DNA from: Paenibacillus bouchesdurhonensis
GTDB lineage: Bacteria > Bacillota > Bacilli > Paenibacillales > Paenibacillaceae
Assembly (NCBI RefSeq): GCF_900155685.1
Contig: NZ_LT732548.1
Span: 1,694,696-1,758,695 of the forward strand
Direction of reading: 5' to 3'
Length of the DNA: 64,000 nt
Positions 41,220 to 49,850 of the stretch are shown in pieces. The notes below the pieces were generated by a model. That model had not been told where the DNA came from. It made no database searches and saw only the letters and a list, made by a program, of their open reading frames with translations. Position 1 is the first letter of the stretch, and each line of letters starts with the position of its first letter. A program made the translations under genes and the position numbers.

Positions 41220-42953
41220 ATGAATCTGAATCATCCATGGAAAAAAAATGTGCTCAAAAGACTGATCCTCTCGTTTATTTGCATTCTTCTTCCGCTTTAT
41301 CTTCTCAGCATGATCATTTACAACTGGGGAGTCCGCACCTTGAAGGACGAAATCTCCAAATCGATGATCTCGCAGGTATCCCAGTATTACAGCGGCCTGG
41401 AGGAGGAATTCAAAAGAATTCAAACGCTGCAATATGATGTCTTGAGCGATGATAATCTGAACGCGCTGGGCGCGATCCCGGAATCGATGAATGATATCGA
41501 GAAAATGCAGAGCATTCTGCGCTTGCAGCAGCGGCTTAACGCTATACGGAACAGCAGCGCCTATATTGTTGATGTGCATGCCCATATCCCGGCGATCCAA
41601 AAAAACGTCTCCGCTCTCACGATATCTACGTTTGATCAGCAGGAGTTCAATGAATTCAAGAACGTTCCATTGTCCCTGGATGCGAAGCTCATTAATGTGA
41701 ATGGAAAAACCTATTTAAGCGCCTCCTACCCTTTCGTTACGCCGGAGAGCAAAAAATGGCCGATCTTTATTATTGCCATTGAAATATCCCAGGAAAAGCT
41801 GAGGGAGAATTTGAAAATGATGGTCAATTCCCCGGGAGAGGAGTTGATCTTTAAAAGCTCGCAGTTTGAAATCACGACTAGCCATGACGCGCACTTCGAT
41901 ATCGAAACCGCTGTGCAAATGCTAGGCGACATCGATACGAACACAGCCCAGACTGTCGCTATAAAAGATAAGCAATATTTAGCCGTCTACAGCTATTCGT
42001 ATTTCTTCGGTGCGGTGCTCAGCAAATACGTTCCGGTTCATGCGGTGTTTCAGCCGCTCGAAAAATACCGGAGCTGGTTCGTTCTGCTGCTGTTTGTATC
42101 CATCGCCATCATCGTCGTTTATTCTCTCTACGTCTACAAATACATTCACAAGCCGCTGTACAAGCTGGTCAAGGCCTTTCGGAAAGTGGAGCACGGCGAT
42201 TTCAACGAGCAGATCGCCCATGACTTCAACGATGAGTTCCAGTACATTTATATGCGCTTTAATGCGATGCTGGAAAATTTGAAATCCCTGATCGATCAGG
42301 TATACAAACAGCAGTTATTGACACATAAGGCCGAACTGAAGCAGCTTCAGTCCCAAATCAACCCGCATTTTCTGTACAACAGCTTTTTTATTCTCAACAC
42401 GATGACGCGCTTGGGTGATTACGACAACCTGGAACAGTTTACAAATCAGCTCGGGGAATATTTCCAATTCATTACGCGGGGCGATTCTGACGAGGTGCTG
42501 CTGGGAAAAGAGGTCAATCACGCCAAGGTATACTCCGAAATCCAGGCGATGCGTTTCGCCAAGCGCAATCGGATCGAGTTTGGAGATTTGCCGGAGAACG
42601 TGGGACATATTATGGTGCCAAGGCTGATTTTACAGCCGATTATTGAGAACGCATTCAAATACGGACTGGAGAAGAAAAGCGCGAACGGCATTTTGAGCGT
42701 ACATTTTGCCAGAATCGAAAACGAACTTCTGATGATCGTGGAGGATAACGGCGAGGAGCTGGACGATGAGCAAATTCGATCCTTGAACGGATGCCTGTCC
42801 TGTCCGGATGAGGCGGAGACGACGGGGCTGCTTAATATACACCAGAGAATCCGCTTGAAGTTCGGGCAGAACAGCGGGTTATATATGGAGCGAAGTGAAT
42901 TGGGCGGATTAAAAGCAACGATTCGCATCATGATTACGGATGGAGGCATGTAA
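41220..42953 (+). CDS. YesM-like sensor histidine kinase (block 3)
   Basis: 577 residues; GGGGGGGAG precedes the ATG. Membrane span 1 is at about 10-33 (LILSFICILLPLYLLSMIIYNW), an external sensor domain follows, span 2 is at about 285-307, then HAMP, His_kinase with QSQINPHFLYN near 380 and HATPase with VEDNGEELDDEQ. The last box has DNGEEL in place of the usual DNGxGM, a small departure from blocks 1 and 2. Its stop is 1 bp before the start of the partner regulator. Presumed signal: xylan-derived sugars. Confidence 0.92.
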   Translation: MNLNHPWKKNVLKRLILSFICILLPLYLLSMIIYNWGVRTLKDEISKSMISQVSQYYSGLEEEFKRIQTLQYDVLSDDNLNALGAIPESMNDIEKMQSILRLQQRLNAIRNSSAYIVDVHAHIPAIQKNVSALTISTFDQQEFNEFKNVPLSLDAKLINVNGKTYLSASYPFVTPESKKWPIFIIAIEISQEKLRENLKMMVNSPGEELIFKSSQFEITTSHDAHFDIETAVQMLGDIDTNTAQTVAIKDKQYLAVYSYSYFFGAVLSKYVPVHAVFQPLEKYRSWFVLLLFVSIAIIVVYSLYVYKYIHKPLYKLVKAFRKVEHGDFNEQIAHDFNDEFQYIYMRFNAMLENLKSLIDQVYKQQLLTHKAELKQLQSQINPHFLYNSFFILNTMTRLGDYDNLEQFTNQLGEYFQFITRGDSDEVLLGKEVNHAKVYSEIQAMRFAKRNRIEFGDLPENVGHIMVPRLILQPIIENAFKYGLEKKSANGILSVHFARIENELLMIVEDNGEELDDEQIRSLNGCLSCPDEAETTGLLNIHQRIRLKFGQNSGLYMERSELGGLKATIRIMITDGGM

Positions 42954-42954
42954 T

Positions 42955-44619
42955 ATGTACAGACTTTTGGTCGTTGATGACGAAATGATTATTGCGGACG
43001 GGCTATACGAGGTGCTCTCAAATTTGCCTCAATTGGAGCTGGATGTATACAAAGCGTATTCGGGAGATGAGGCGGTGCGTCTCTTTGACCGGACACGCTT
43101 CGATATTGTGCTTACGGATATCCGGATGCCCGGCCTGAACGGTCTTGAGCTTCTGGACAAAATCAGGGAGAGATGGCCCAGCTGCAGGGTTATTTTCCTA
43201 ACCGGACATAATGAATTCTCTTATATTTACTCCGCTTTCCAATACGAGGGTGTCAGCTATTTATTAAAGACTGAAGGCTACGAGAAAGTGATTCAGATGG
43301 TCGAGCAGGCGGTCATGGATATCGAGACGGAGCTGAAGGCGGAGGCGCTTCTTCAGAAGGCGCAGGAGCAGCTCGACGCCACGAGGGAATTGCTGCAAAA
43401 GGATTATGTCAAAGGAATTTTGAGCGATCAATTGGGTGTACAGGAGATCCATCAAAATCAGTTCGATGAGCTGGTTATCCCGCTGTGCGCAAAGAGCCCT
43501 GTCCTCATTATGCTGGGCAGAGTCAACAGCTTCGCCAGCGGGCTGACCTATGCGACGAAGTCCAGGCAGCTCTACAGAATCAGGCTCATCGCCAGCCAGT
43601 ACTTATCTGCCCGCATCTCGTTCGTCGACGTTGTGAATGAAAATATGGATCCGGTTTGGCTGATCCAGCCACTTCAAGAAAGCGGTGGAGCCGATGGCTG
43701 GGATCGAGCCTTGACGTTCATGAAGGGAAATTTGGAGCTGATCCAATCGGCATGCCGTGAATCTCTCGGCGAGGTGCTTTCTTTTGTCCTCGATGATAGT
43801 CCGGTGGAGTGGACAGATGTGGCGGAGCGCTTTTCTACGCTGAATATGCTGATGAATTACCGGATCGGGCAGGGCTGCGGCATGATGCTTCTCGATAAGC
43901 AGATGATCGAGCAAGAGCTTCATCCGTCAGGCGAGGGACAGCGTGAGAAGTCGCTCGTACGCCATTCCAAGCTGAGCGTGCTTGCCGATCAATTGGAGCA
44001 CGGGCGGCGGACGGAATTCAGAGCAACACTGCTCGAATGCGAGTTGGCGCTTGCGGGCATTGACAGCATGCACTATGTTCCTGCCCAGGAGCTGTACTAT
44101 TCCATAGGGCTGGTAGTTCTGTCCTATATGAATCGTTGGAACCTGGTAGAGACGGTGGCGACTCAGATTGGACTGCACAAGCTGATGCAGCCGGGTGAGC
44201 ATGAGTCTTGGAAGCTCGCTTTTGACTATTTGATCCATGTCGGGGATATGCTGTTCAATCTTCAGAGCCAGGAGGAAGAGAGAAGGGCAAGGAATGTCAT
44301 CACCGTCATTCAGAAGCATGTCCAGGAACATCTGCATGATCCCGATGAAATATCGCTGGTCAGACTGGCGGAGCTGGTCTATTTCAATCCGTCCTATCTG
44401 TCCCGGCTGTTCAAGCAGGTGACCGGCGCAAACTTATCCGAATATATCTCGGCGACCCGCATGGCAAAAGCCAAGCGGCTGCTGGAAAGCCCCGACGTAA
44501 AGATTCAGGACGTGGCAGAGCTCGTGGGATACGGAACCGCCACAAATTTCACGCGCTCCTTCCGTAAGGCGACCCATATGACGCCCCAGGAATATCGAGC
44601 CTCCATATCCAACAGGTAA
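42955..44619 (+). CDS. YesN-like response regulator, AraC type (block 3)
   Basis: 554 residues from the ATG at 42955 (GGAGG eight bases upstream, inside the kinase 3' end). The receiver domain has DDE at 8-10, phospho-acceptor Asp55 in LTDIRMP, and an unusual LLKTEGYEK where most have LLKPV. The AraC double helix-turn-helix is at about 455-550 with LAELVYFNPSYLSRLFKQVTGANLSEYI and LVGYGTATNFTRSFRKATHMTPQEYR. Translationally coupled to the block 3 kinase; it should activate the importer operon starting 106 bp downstream. Confidence 0.93.
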   Translation: MYRLLVVDDEMIIADGLYEVLSNLPQLELDVYKAYSGDEAVRLFDRTRFDIVLTDIRMPGLNGLELLDKIRERWPSCRVIFLTGHNEFSYIYSAFQYEGVSYLLKTEGYEKVIQMVEQAVMDIETELKAEALLQKAQEQLDATRELLQKDYVKGILSDQLGVQEIHQNQFDELVIPLCAKSPVLIMLGRVNSFASGLTYATKSRQLYRIRLIASQYLSARISFVDVVNENMDPVWLIQPLQESGGADGWDRALTFMKGNLELIQSACRESLGEVLSFVLDDSPVEWTDVAERFSTLNMLMNYRIGQGCGMMLLDKQMIEQELHPSGEGQREKSLVRHSKLSVLADQLEHGRRTEFRATLLECELALAGIDSMHYVPAQELYYSIGLVVLSYMNRWNLVETVATQIGLHKLMQPGEHESWKLAFDYLIHVGDMLFNLQSQEEERRARNVITVIQKHVQEHLHDPDEISLVRLAELVYFNPSYLSRLFKQVTGANLSEYISATRMAKAKRLLESPDVKIQDVAELVGYGTATNFTRSFRKATHMTPQEYRASISNR

Positions 44620-44654
44620 ACAGCTGATTCAAATGTCAAGAGATGAATATTGAA

Positions 44655-44668
44655 TGAGAGCGATTTCA
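44655..44668 (+). promoter_or_regulatory. cre-like site upstream of the block 3 importer
   Basis: TGAGAGCGATTTCA matches 12 of 14 positions of the cre consensus and ends 57 bp before the binding-protein ATG. A near-palindrome around AGGGCCCT lies 20 bp further downstream. Confidence 0.45.
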
Positions 44669-44725
44669 AATCTAACATTAAGATATAAGGGCCCTATACC
44701 ACTAACAGCTTTCAGGGAGGTTCAT

Positions 44726-46384
44726 ATGAAAAAGAGAAGAACAATAAAAAAAACAGCAATTCTATGCTTGGCAGGATTTATGCTGCTGACAGCCTGCGGA
44801 GGCCCGAAAGAAGCAAATTCGCCTGCAGCCGCTCCGGAACCGGCAAATACCGATGTAGATTTAATGGCGAAGTATGATCCGCCCGTGGATATTACGGCAT
44901 GGCGTTATACAGAATCGACGTACAAGTATGAGAACAACGATACGATTGAAGACAATATCTATACCCGTACGTACTTAAGCGATCTCGGCATCAATTTGAA
45001 ATATGCTTGGACGGTTCCCGTCGAGCAGTTCGACCAGAAGATGAACGTGTCCATTGCTTCGGGGGATTTGCCCGATATTATGTGGCTGAAAAACAAGCAG
45101 TTAACCGATTTGGCTGAAAACGACATGCTATACGATTTGACGGATTTGTTCGAGAAATACGCCTCGCCTATTACGAAGGAAATCATGCTGCAGGATGAGG
45201 CCAGTTTCAATACAGCGAAGATCGGCGGCAGATTGATGGCTATTCCGCATACGTCCTCCGCGGTTGACGGTCTGCCGATAATGTATGTCCGTACCGATTG
45301 GTTGGAGAAGCTGGGACTACCTGAGCCGCAAACGATGCAGGATGCGCTGGCGATCGCGGAAGCATTTACGAAGAACGACCCAGACGGCAACGGCAAGAAT
45401 GACACGTTCGGCTTGGCGCTCACCAAAACGTTCTTGACAGATGCCCACTTCGGAACGTCCGGATTCTTTTCCGGCTATCATGTGAATCCCGGCAAATGGG
45501 TCAAGGATGAATCCGGGCAGCTCGTGTACGGCAGCATTCAGCCCGGTGTGAAGGATGCGCTCCAGCAGCTTCAAGATTTGTACGCCCAAGGCATGCTGGA
45601 TCGGGAGTTCGGTGTTAAGGATCGGGCGAAGGTCACCGAATCGGTAGCGAGCGGCAAAGTAGGCCTGTTCTACGGTTCCATGTCCGCTCCGCTGTCCATT
45701 ATCCAGCAGAATGTCGACAACGATCCGAATGCCGAGTGGAAAGCTATTCCGCTTGTATCCGTGGATGACAAGAAGGCTACCCCGATCGGTAAAATGCCGA
45801 TTACGAGATACTACGGTGTGAGCAAGGACAGCAAGCATCCAGAAGCGATCATCAAGCTGCTGAATTTCAGTATGCAGGGCTATGACCCGGAGGCAGCGCA
45901 AGAGAACAGCAAATTTGGGATCACCGACACGAACATTCCGGTATATTTGTACAGTTTGATTAGCGCCGATCCTGCGAAGAAAAACTTGAACGCGCATCTC
46001 AATACGATGAATGCACTGGAGTCGAATGATCCATCCCAACTCTCTGTCGAGGAGAAGGGCTATTACGATAGAATCGTCGATTACCGCGGCGGCAACAGAG
46101 CCAACTGGGGAACGGAGCGTGTATTCGGCTCGCCGAGCAGCTTCGATGTGATCGACCATTACGTGCAAGAGGACAATTATATCTTCGACGCCTTCTATGG
46201 GGCGCCAACGCCAACGATGGTCGAGAAGCTCGCCACGCTGGAGAAGATGGAAGAAGAAGTATTCACCAAAATCATTATGGGGCAATCGCTGGATAGCTTC
46301 GACAAGTTCGTGGAGGACTGGAAGAAGCTTGGCGGAGAGCAGATTTCGAAGGAAGTCAACGAATGGGCAGAGAAAAACAAATAA
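44726..46384 (+). CDS. Extracellular solute-binding lipoprotein (block 3)
   Basis: 552 residues from the ATG at 44726, preceded by GGGAGG; upstream in-frame codons to 44654 come before that site. The lipoprotein signal ends LLTAC with Cys24, then a short Pro/Ala linker. LipO/YtcQ-like binding protein with DPPVDITAWRYTE, SGDLPDIMWL and the Ca-like loop DPDGNGKNDTFGLAL near 212-226, common in this group. Captures oligosaccharides, probably xylo-oligosaccharides from context, for the permeases that follow after a weak terminator. Confidence 0.92.
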   Translation: MKKRRTIKKTAILCLAGFMLLTACGGPKEANSPAAAPEPANTDVDLMAKYDPPVDITAWRYTESTYKYENNDTIEDNIYTRTYLSDLGINLKYAWTVPVEQFDQKMNVSIASGDLPDIMWLKNKQLTDLAENDMLYDLTDLFEKYASPITKEIMLQDEASFNTAKIGGRLMAIPHTSSAVDGLPIMYVRTDWLEKLGLPEPQTMQDALAIAEAFTKNDPDGNGKNDTFGLALTKTFLTDAHFGTSGFFSGYHVNPGKWVKDESGQLVYGSIQPGVKDALQQLQDLYAQGMLDREFGVKDRAKVTESVASGKVGLFYGSMSAPLSIIQQNVDNDPNAEWKAIPLVSVDDKKATPIGKMPITRYYGVSKDSKHPEAIIKLLNFSMQGYDPEAAQENSKFGITDTNIPVYLYSLISADPAKKNLNAHLNTMNALESNDPSQLSVEEKGYYDRIVDYRGGNRANWGTERVFGSPSSFDVIDHYVQEDNYIFDAFYGAPTPTMVEKLATLEKMEEEVFTKIIMGQSLDSFDKFVEDWKKLGGEQISKEVNEWAEKNK

Positions 46385-46416
46385 AAGGTTAGCAATGGTT
46401 GGATAAGAGGGCGATG

Positions 46417-46453
46417 AAAAGGGAAGAAAGGGGCAACTCTATTTTCCCTTTTT
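46417..46453 (+). terminator. Intra-operon attenuating hairpin
   Basis: Arms AAAAGGGAA and TTTTCCCTTTT with a loop of about 16 nt and a T tract, between the binding-protein gene and its permease genes. The A/T-rich stem suggests partial termination, giving more binding protein than permease. Confidence 0.6.
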
Positions 46454-46487
46454 ATTGTCAGCAAGGATATGAATTGGAGGAGCCGCT

Positions 46488-47387
46488 ATGAGAATGAAAA
46501 AGAAACTGCAGGAACTTCCTCTGCATCTTATGATTTTGCCCGGCATTATTTTAACAGTGATCTTTAGTTATGTCCCTATCATGGGATCTGTGATTGCCTT
46601 TCAAAAGTTTGTTCCTTCGAAAGGGATTTTCAATTCCAAATGGATTGGACTCGACAATTTCCGCTATATGCTGGACATGCCGAACTTTACGAGCGTATTG
46701 TGGAATACGATCTTTATCGCCGTGTTAAAGATTATCGCGGGACTGATTGTCCCGATTATATTTGCGCTGCTGCTCAATGAGCTGGCGGGAGCTTTTTTCA
46801 AACGAACGATTCAAACGATTATTTACTTTCCTTATTTCTTGTCCTGGGTCATTTTGGGCGGGATTCTGATCGATATATTGTCTCCTTCGAGCGGGATCGT
46901 GAATCAGTTCCTAGGTATGTTCGGCATTGAGCCGATCTTCTTCCTAGGGGATGACAAATGGTTTCCGTATACTCTCGTATTGACAGATACCTGGAAAACC
47001 TTCGGCTACGGCACGATCGTGTATTTAGCCGCCTTGACAGGGATTGACCAGAGCTTATATGAAGCGGCCACCATGGACGGTGCGAACCGCTGGAAGCAGA
47101 CGATACACATCACGCTGCCTGGCATGCTGCCGATCATTATGCTGATGACTGTGCTCAGCTTGGGCAATGTGCTGAATGCGGGCTTCGAGCAGGTATTTAA
47201 CCTGTACAGCCCAATGGTTTACAGCACGGGGGACATTATCGATACGCTAGTGTACCGGATCGGTCTCGTGGATGCGCAATATGGCGTGGCGACTGCGGTT
47301 GGCCTGTTTAAATCGCTGATCTCCTTCGTTTTGATTGTTCTGTCGAATAAGCTGGCCAATAAATATGCCGGATACAGGGTTTTTTAG
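46488..47387 (+). CDS. Sugar ABC importer permease, LplB type (block 3)
   Basis: 299 residues, six membrane segments (first at LMILPGIILTVIFSYVPIMGSVIAF). EAA loop YEAATMDGANRWKQTIHITLPGMLP near 184-208. GGAGG lies before the ATG. Same family as the block 1 permease and similar in layout, but clearly not a recent copy. It works with the next permease and the upstream binding protein. Confidence 0.92.
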   Translation: MRMKKKLQELPLHLMILPGIILTVIFSYVPIMGSVIAFQKFVPSKGIFNSKWIGLDNFRYMLDMPNFTSVLWNTIFIAVLKIIAGLIVPIIFALLLNELAGAFFKRTIQTIIYFPYFLSWVILGGILIDILSPSSGIVNQFLGMFGIEPIFFLGDDKWFPYTLVLTDTWKTFGYGTIVYLAALTGIDQSLYEAATMDGANRWKQTIHITLPGMLPIIMLMTVLSLGNVLNAGFEQVFNLYSPMVYSTGDIIDTLVYRIGLVDAQYGVATAVGLFKSLISFVLIVLSNKLANKYAGYRVF

Positions 47388-47399
47388 GGGGGAGAAGGA

Positions 47400-48281
47400 A
47401 TGCACAAAACTTCAATCAGTCGAAAAATATTTCTAACGTTCAACTATATTCTTTTAAGTTTTACGGCCATTGCATGCATACTGCCGCTAATTAACGTGCT
47501 TGCCATCTCCTTCAGCTCCAGCAGCGCCGCCGCCGCTGGGTACGTGAAGCTATGGCCCGTGGAATTTACGGTAGCTTCTTATAAATACGCGCTTACAAAA
47601 AGCGAATTTTTGACTGGATTTTTAGTTTCGGGGAAAAGAGTACTGCTCGGTTATATCGTCAATATGCTCATTACCATTTCGATCGCCTATCCGCTCTCCA
47701 AGGAGAAGAAGGCGCTGGGCATGCGGAATGTCTATGCATGGTTCTTCATTATTACGATGCTGTTCCATGGCGGGCTGATTCCGACTTACATGACGATCAA
47801 ATCCGTGGGTCTGCTGGATTCGATTTGGGCGCTTGTACTGCCGGGGGCTGTGCCGGTCTTCAATGTCATTTTGCTAATGAATTTCTTCCGCAACCTGCCT
47901 AAAGAAATCGAGGAAGCAGCTTATATTGACGGGGCCGGGCATTGGCGTGTGCTGTGGAGCATCTATTGCCCATTGTCAAAGCCGGCCTTGGCGACCATTT
48001 CGCTGTTTGTTCTTGTAGGGCACTGGAACTCCTGGTTCGATGGCTTGATCTACATGAACTCGCCTGCCAACTATCCGCTGCAAAGCTATTTGCAGACGAT
48101 CATTATTGAAGTGGACCCGAGTATCGTCAGCTCCAATGAGCTGCTGGATATGTCGGAAATCTCCAACCGGACGTTTAAGTCGGCCCAGGTGTTTTTGGCG
48201 GCCTTCCCGGTTTTGATCGTGTATCCGTTTCTGCAGAAGTATTTCATGAAGGGGCTTGTGTTTGGAAGTGTTAAAGGGTAA
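47400..48281 (+). CDS. Sugar ABC importer permease, LplC/YtcP type (block 3)
   Basis: 293 residues, six membrane segments. EAA loop EIEEAAYIDGAGHWRVLWSIYCPLSKP near 168-194; C-terminus QKYFMKGLVFGSVKG. It begins 12 bp after the LplB-type gene with GGGGGGAGAAGG as ribosome site. The GH43 gene begins 28 bp later, so importer and intracellular xylosidase are transcribed together. No ATPase gene is present. Confidence 0.92.
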   Translation: MHKTSISRKIFLTFNYILLSFTAIACILPLINVLAISFSSSSAAAAGYVKLWPVEFTVASYKYALTKSEFLTGFLVSGKRVLLGYIVNMLITISIAYPLSKEKKALGMRNVYAWFFIITMLFHGGLIPTYMTIKSVGLLDSIWALVLPGAVPVFNVILLMNFFRNLPKEIEEAAYIDGAGHWRVLWSIYCPLSKPALATISLFVLVGHWNSWFDGLIYMNSPANYPLQSYLQTIIIEVDPSIVSSNELLDMSEISNRTFKSAQVFLAAFPVLIVYPFLQKYFMKGLVFGSVKG

Positions 48282-48309
48282 AGGGCCTAAAATAGGGGAG
48301 TGGAGAATT

Positions 48310-49809
48310 GTGGAAATGAACCGAATGGTGACAATGCCCGCTTGGGGAGATCTTGGTAACGGCTATTATCGCAATCCCGTGCTGAATGCGGATTTCTCGG
48401 ATCCTGACGTTATTCGCGTCGGCGACGATTTCTACATGGTATGCTCGGACTTTCATTTCATGGGCATGCCGGTGCTGCATTCGAAGGATCTGGTCAACTG
48501 GTCGATTATCGGAAGAGTATATGAACGGCTGGACATCGATCCGGCGTATGACGAAATGCGGGCTTATGCCAAGGGAAGCTGGGCGCCTGCGCTCCGCTAC
48601 CATGACGGACTGTTCTATGTGTATTTTTGTACGCCGGACGAGGGGCTGTATATGAGTACTGCACAGGATCCGGCCGGGCCCTGGAGTCCGCTTCATGAAG
48701 TGAAGCGCGTTGCCGGCTGGGAGGATCCCTGCCCGTTCTGGGACGATGACGGAAATGCTTATCTTGGACATAGCACCGTCGGCGCGGGTCCGATTATTAT
48801 TCATCGCATGAGCGCGGACGGCAAGACGCTGCTGGATGACGGCGTCATTGTCTACGTAGGAAAAATTGCCGAAGGAACGAAAATAAATAAGAGAAACGGG
48901 TATTATTATTTGGTTATTCCAGAGGGCGGCGTAGAGACAGGCTGGCAAACCGTGCTTCGCGCGAGGGATATATACGGCCCATATGAACGGCGGGTTGTCC
49001 TCCAGAAGGGAGCTACCGATATCAATGGCCCTCACCAGGGGGCAGTGGTGGAGCTGGACAGCGGGGAGTCGTGGTTCATGCATTTTCAAAGCGCGGGGGC
49101 AATCGGAAGGGTATGCCACCTTCAGCCGGTGGAATGGGTGGACGACTGGCCTGTCATCGGGGCGGCTGGAGAACCTGTGACTGTATACGCTAAGCCATCT
49201 GTCGCAGGTCGTCATCCGGTAGAGCTGCCGCAAACCTCCGATACGTTTGAGGGGCCGAGGCTCGGCCTTCAATGGCAGTGGAACCACAATCCGGTCGATG
49301 ACGGCTGGTCTTTACGCGAAAGGCCGGGATATTTGCGGCTTAAGGCGATGCAAGCGCCGGAGCTGCTGCAGGCTAGGAATACCTTGACACAGAAGCTGAT
49401 CGGCAGCAAAGGAACTGTGAGCACTGAGCTCAACATCGTGCATATGAATCCGGGACAGAGGGCGGGACTAGCCTTCCTCTGCGCTCGGGAAGAGAACTGG
49501 ATCGGCGTCGTGACGGAGGAGGGCGGAAATTTCCTGCAAGCCGTTACGGGCGGAACGGTATTTCATGGCCCGAGGCTTACGGGTGAAGCGGTTTGGTTGA
49601 AGGGTCATATCGATTTAGCGGGAGAGACTTGTCTTTCCTTCAGTCTGGATGGAACAGCGTATATGCCGTTAGGCGGCGAGTGCCGCATGAGCGCAGGCTT
49701 CTGGAAGGGGGCGAGAGTTGGATTGTTTAGTTATACGACCGGGGAGAAGGGCGGCAGAGCCGACTTTCGAGGCTTCCGCTATGAGCATGACGGCCCTTGG
49801 ACGAAGTAA
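48310..49809 (+). CDS. GH43 beta-xylosidase-like enzyme
   Basis: 499 residues from a GTG at 48310 (GGGGAG nine bases upstream); ATG at 48316 is an alternative. No signal peptide. The N-terminal five-bladed propeller has base Asp31 (FSDPDV), Asp139 (WEDPCP) and acid Glu188 (AEGTKI..NGYYYLVIPEGG). The C-terminal 170 residues are a beta-sandwich (LRERPGYLRLKA...TLTQKLIG) typical of xylosidase-type GH43 enzymes. It should act in the cytoplasm on xylo- or arabinoxylo-oligosaccharides from the importer encoded upstream. Xylosidase versus arabinofuranosidase cannot be settled from sequence. Confidence 0.92.
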   Translation: MEMNRMVTMPAWGDLGNGYYRNPVLNADFSDPDVIRVGDDFYMVCSDFHFMGMPVLHSKDLVNWSIIGRVYERLDIDPAYDEMRAYAKGSWAPALRYHDGLFYVYFCTPDEGLYMSTAQDPAGPWSPLHEVKRVAGWEDPCPFWDDDGNAYLGHSTVGAGPIIIHRMSADGKTLLDDGVIVYVGKIAEGTKINKRNGYYYLVIPEGGVETGWQTVLRARDIYGPYERRVVLQKGATDINGPHQGAVVELDSGESWFMHFQSAGAIGRVCHLQPVEWVDDWPVIGAAGEPVTVYAKPSVAGRHPVELPQTSDTFEGPRLGLQWQWNHNPVDDGWSLRERPGYLRLKAMQAPELLQARNTLTQKLIGSKGTVSTELNIVHMNPGQRAGLAFLCAREENWIGVVTEEGGNFLQAVTGGTVFHGPRLTGEAVWLKGHIDLAGETCLSFSLDGTAYMPLGGECRMSAGFWKGARVGLFSYTTGEKGGRADFRGFRYEHDGPWTK

Positions 49810-49850
49810 ATTGATTGATTCTATGATTACATTGCAAGGGGCTGGTTAGA

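Noticed and set aside
45317..46285. Minus-strand open frame (322 codons) opposite the block 3 binding protein
   Set aside because: No recognisable domain and fully overlapped by a clear lipoprotein gene.
48271..49287. Long minus-strand open frame (338 codons) opposite the GH43 xylosidase gene
   Set aside because: Its sequence shows no family motif and no ribosome site, while the plus strand encodes a full GH43 enzyme with all three catalytic residues. It is a by-product of codon bias.
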